Assembly: GCA_021775005.1 (NCBI GenBank)
Contig: JAJFIK010000018.1
Location: forward strand, 1-64,000
From: Rhodospirillales bacterium
GTDB taxonomy: Bacteria; Pseudomonadota; Alphaproteobacteria; JAJFIK01
DNA length: 64,000 nt
Direction of reading: 5' to 3'
Below are positions 63,134 through 64,000 of this stretch, piece after piece. Position numbers and translations under genes: made by a program. How positions within the stretch are numbered: position 1 is the first letter of the stretch; every line of letters begins with the position of its first letter. The notes under the pieces are model-generated. The model made no database searches. It was not told where the DNA came from and worked only from the letters and a program-made list of their open reading frames with translations.

Positions 63134-63868
63134 TTATCCTTGGGCGAGGGGGCGGATGGTGATCTCATTTACCGCAACGCCAGGGTCTTGGCCCAAGGCA
63201 TAGATAATGGCTTCGGCTACGCGCTCGGCAGGCTGCGCCAGCTTTGCAAAGCCGCGTTTTTCCATCAGCTCTTTCACGAATTCATCTTTGATCCCGTCAA
63301 CGAGTTCTGTGGTGAAGGCGCCGGGATAAATACAAGTAACACCAACTTTGCCCGCGCATTCCTGGCGCAAGCCTTCGGAAATCGCTTTCACAGCGAATTT
63401 TGTGCCGGAGTAAACTGCCGAGACCGGCGTTGTTGAAAGCCCGGCAACAGACGAGATACTCACAATGCGGCCGGAGCCCCGTTCCATCATGTGAGCAAGC
63501 ACCGCGTGAATGCCGTACAAAACGCCCTTGATATTGACGTCGATCATCTGGTCCCATTCTTCTACGCGGCCAGCGCCAATCATGGACAGCGGCATGACGC
63601 CGGCATTGTTCACCAAGCCATCAATGCGGCCAAAGGTGTCGAGCGCCTTGCTCGCCAGGGTGTGGAGATCTTCATGTTTGGTGACGTCGCACACGGCATA
63701 GACGGCGTTGTCGGTCCCTAGCTCATCACATAGCGCCTTGAGGCGGTCTTCACGCCGTGCGCCGAGGACAACTTTGGCCCCTTCGGCCACCAGCATGCGG
63801 GCGGTTACTTCGCCAAAGCCGGAGCTGGCCCCGGTAATGACGATGACTTGGTCTTTGATGGATTGCAT
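63134..63868 (-). CDS. Short-chain dehydrogenase/reductase (clan of YdfG-type)
   Basis: 244 residues. VIVITGASSGFGEVTARML (about 8-26), NNAGV (about 87), ISSVAGLSTTPVSAVYSGTKFAV (catalytic Ser, Tyr, Lys), then AGKVGVTCIYPGAFTTELVDG. The length fits classical SDRs of the YdfG/serine-dehydrogenase type. It begins just outside the preceding epimerase gene by 10 bp, so all three genes probably form one transcript. The substrate cannot be given. Confidence 0.85.
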   Translation of the reverse strand: MQSIKDQVIVITGASSGFGEVTARMLVAEGAKVVLGARREDRLKALCDELGTDNAVYAVCDVTKHEDLHTLASKALDTFGRIDGLVNNAGVMPLSMIGAGRVEEWDQMIDVNIKGVLYGIHAVLAHMMERGSGRIVSISSVAGLSTTPVSAVYSGTKFAVKAISEGLRQECAGKVGVTCIYPGAFTTELVDGIKDEFVKELMEKRGFAKLAQPAERVAEAIIYALGQDPGVAVNEITIRPLAQG

Positions 63869-64000
63869 GGCGGCCTCCGAGATGACTAGGGGTTTGGCCC
63901 CTCATAGCCCCTCTCGCGGGGGCCTGTCCACTTTGTGGCAACCAAGGCATTTGCCAGTTTCCCGCAATTTACGTGTGAAATATCACCTGGCGAGAGCTGC
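63869..64000. other. Short non-coding end of window
   Basis: 132 bp upstream of the SDR operon. A perfect 5-bp hairpin AGGGG-TTTGG-CCCCT (63888-63902) and a second GC-rich stem (around 63908-63922) are visible. No further gene or convincing promoter. Confidence 0.4.

Overview
The window looks like the chromosome of a free-living, probably aerobic, GC-rich alphaproteobacterium. Its gene content resembles marine or hydrocarbon-associated lineages (Parvibaculales/Rhizobiales-like), but that placement is an inference from gene content and codon style, without 16S rRNA or marker phylogeny. I saw no rRNA, tRNA, CRISPR array, insertion sequence or phage module. Coding density is high, and many neighbouring genes overlap by 4 bases (ATGA), which marks translationally coupled operons.

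Layout. 1-5.4 kb: the 3' end of a CYP153-type alkane hydroxylase, a glutathione-transferase-like protein, a membrane fatty acid desaturase and a large DEAD-box helicase. 5.6-13.7 kb: a glutamine-synthetase-family ligase, a PEP mutase/isocitrate lyase-family enzyme, a Rieske-ThDP fusion enzyme coupled to an uncharacterised gene and an HI0933-type flavoprotein, then RhlE. 14.2-20.8 kb (minus strand): an operon for aerobic CoA-dependent 2-aminobenzoate (anthranilate) breakdown, with bifunctional 2-aminobenzoyl-CoA monooxygenase/reductase, SDR, MarR regulator, enoyl-CoA hydratase, aryl-CoA ligase and RidA, plus a structured repeat inside it. 20.9-25.9 kb: an unusual adenylation-carrier-SGNH fusion (DltA-DltC-DltD-like order) coupled to one sulfotransferase and divergent from a second.

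25.9-34.4 kb: a von Willebrand A protein, a decayed M1 aminopeptidase tail, pyroglutamyl peptidase, and a wecB-nfrB-nfrA cluster. The cluster resembles the E. coli phage N4 receptor/exopolysaccharide system and carries a predicted c-di-GMP-binding MshEN region on NfrB. 34.4-42.1 kb: a Baeyer-Villiger-type monooxygenase, then an operon of a short leader ORF, a GltD-like Fe-S flavoprotein, 2-oxoacid:ferredoxin oxidoreductase alpha and beta, a SnoaL-like protein and a ZIP transporter. 42.1-53.5 kb: an FAD-linked 2-hydroxyacid dehydrogenase, an MFS transporter, a BigR/SqrR-type sulfide-detoxification module (ArsR regulator, rhodanese, persulfide dioxygenase-like protein, SulP permease) with a candidate operator, a VOC/CMD pair, an MscS channel, and reverse-transsulfuration genes (cystathionine beta-synthase and gamma-lyase/synthase).

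53.6-64 kb: a ligase-GNAT-acyl carrier protein mini-operon, a GntR regulator, a Tat-exported protein made of five Asp/Gly/Arg-rich repeats with a clear terminator, a JmjC/ROXA-type oxygenase, an enoyl-CoA hydratase, an Acg-type nitroreductase plus MarR operon with two near-palindromic operators 21 bp apart in its promoter, and three short-chain dehydrogenase/epimerase genes.

The most unusual items are the A-PCP-SGNH fusion with sulfotransferases, the alphaproteobacterial WecB/NfrB/NfrA cluster, the repeat protein next to a JmjC oxygenase, and the autoregulated nitroreductase promoter.
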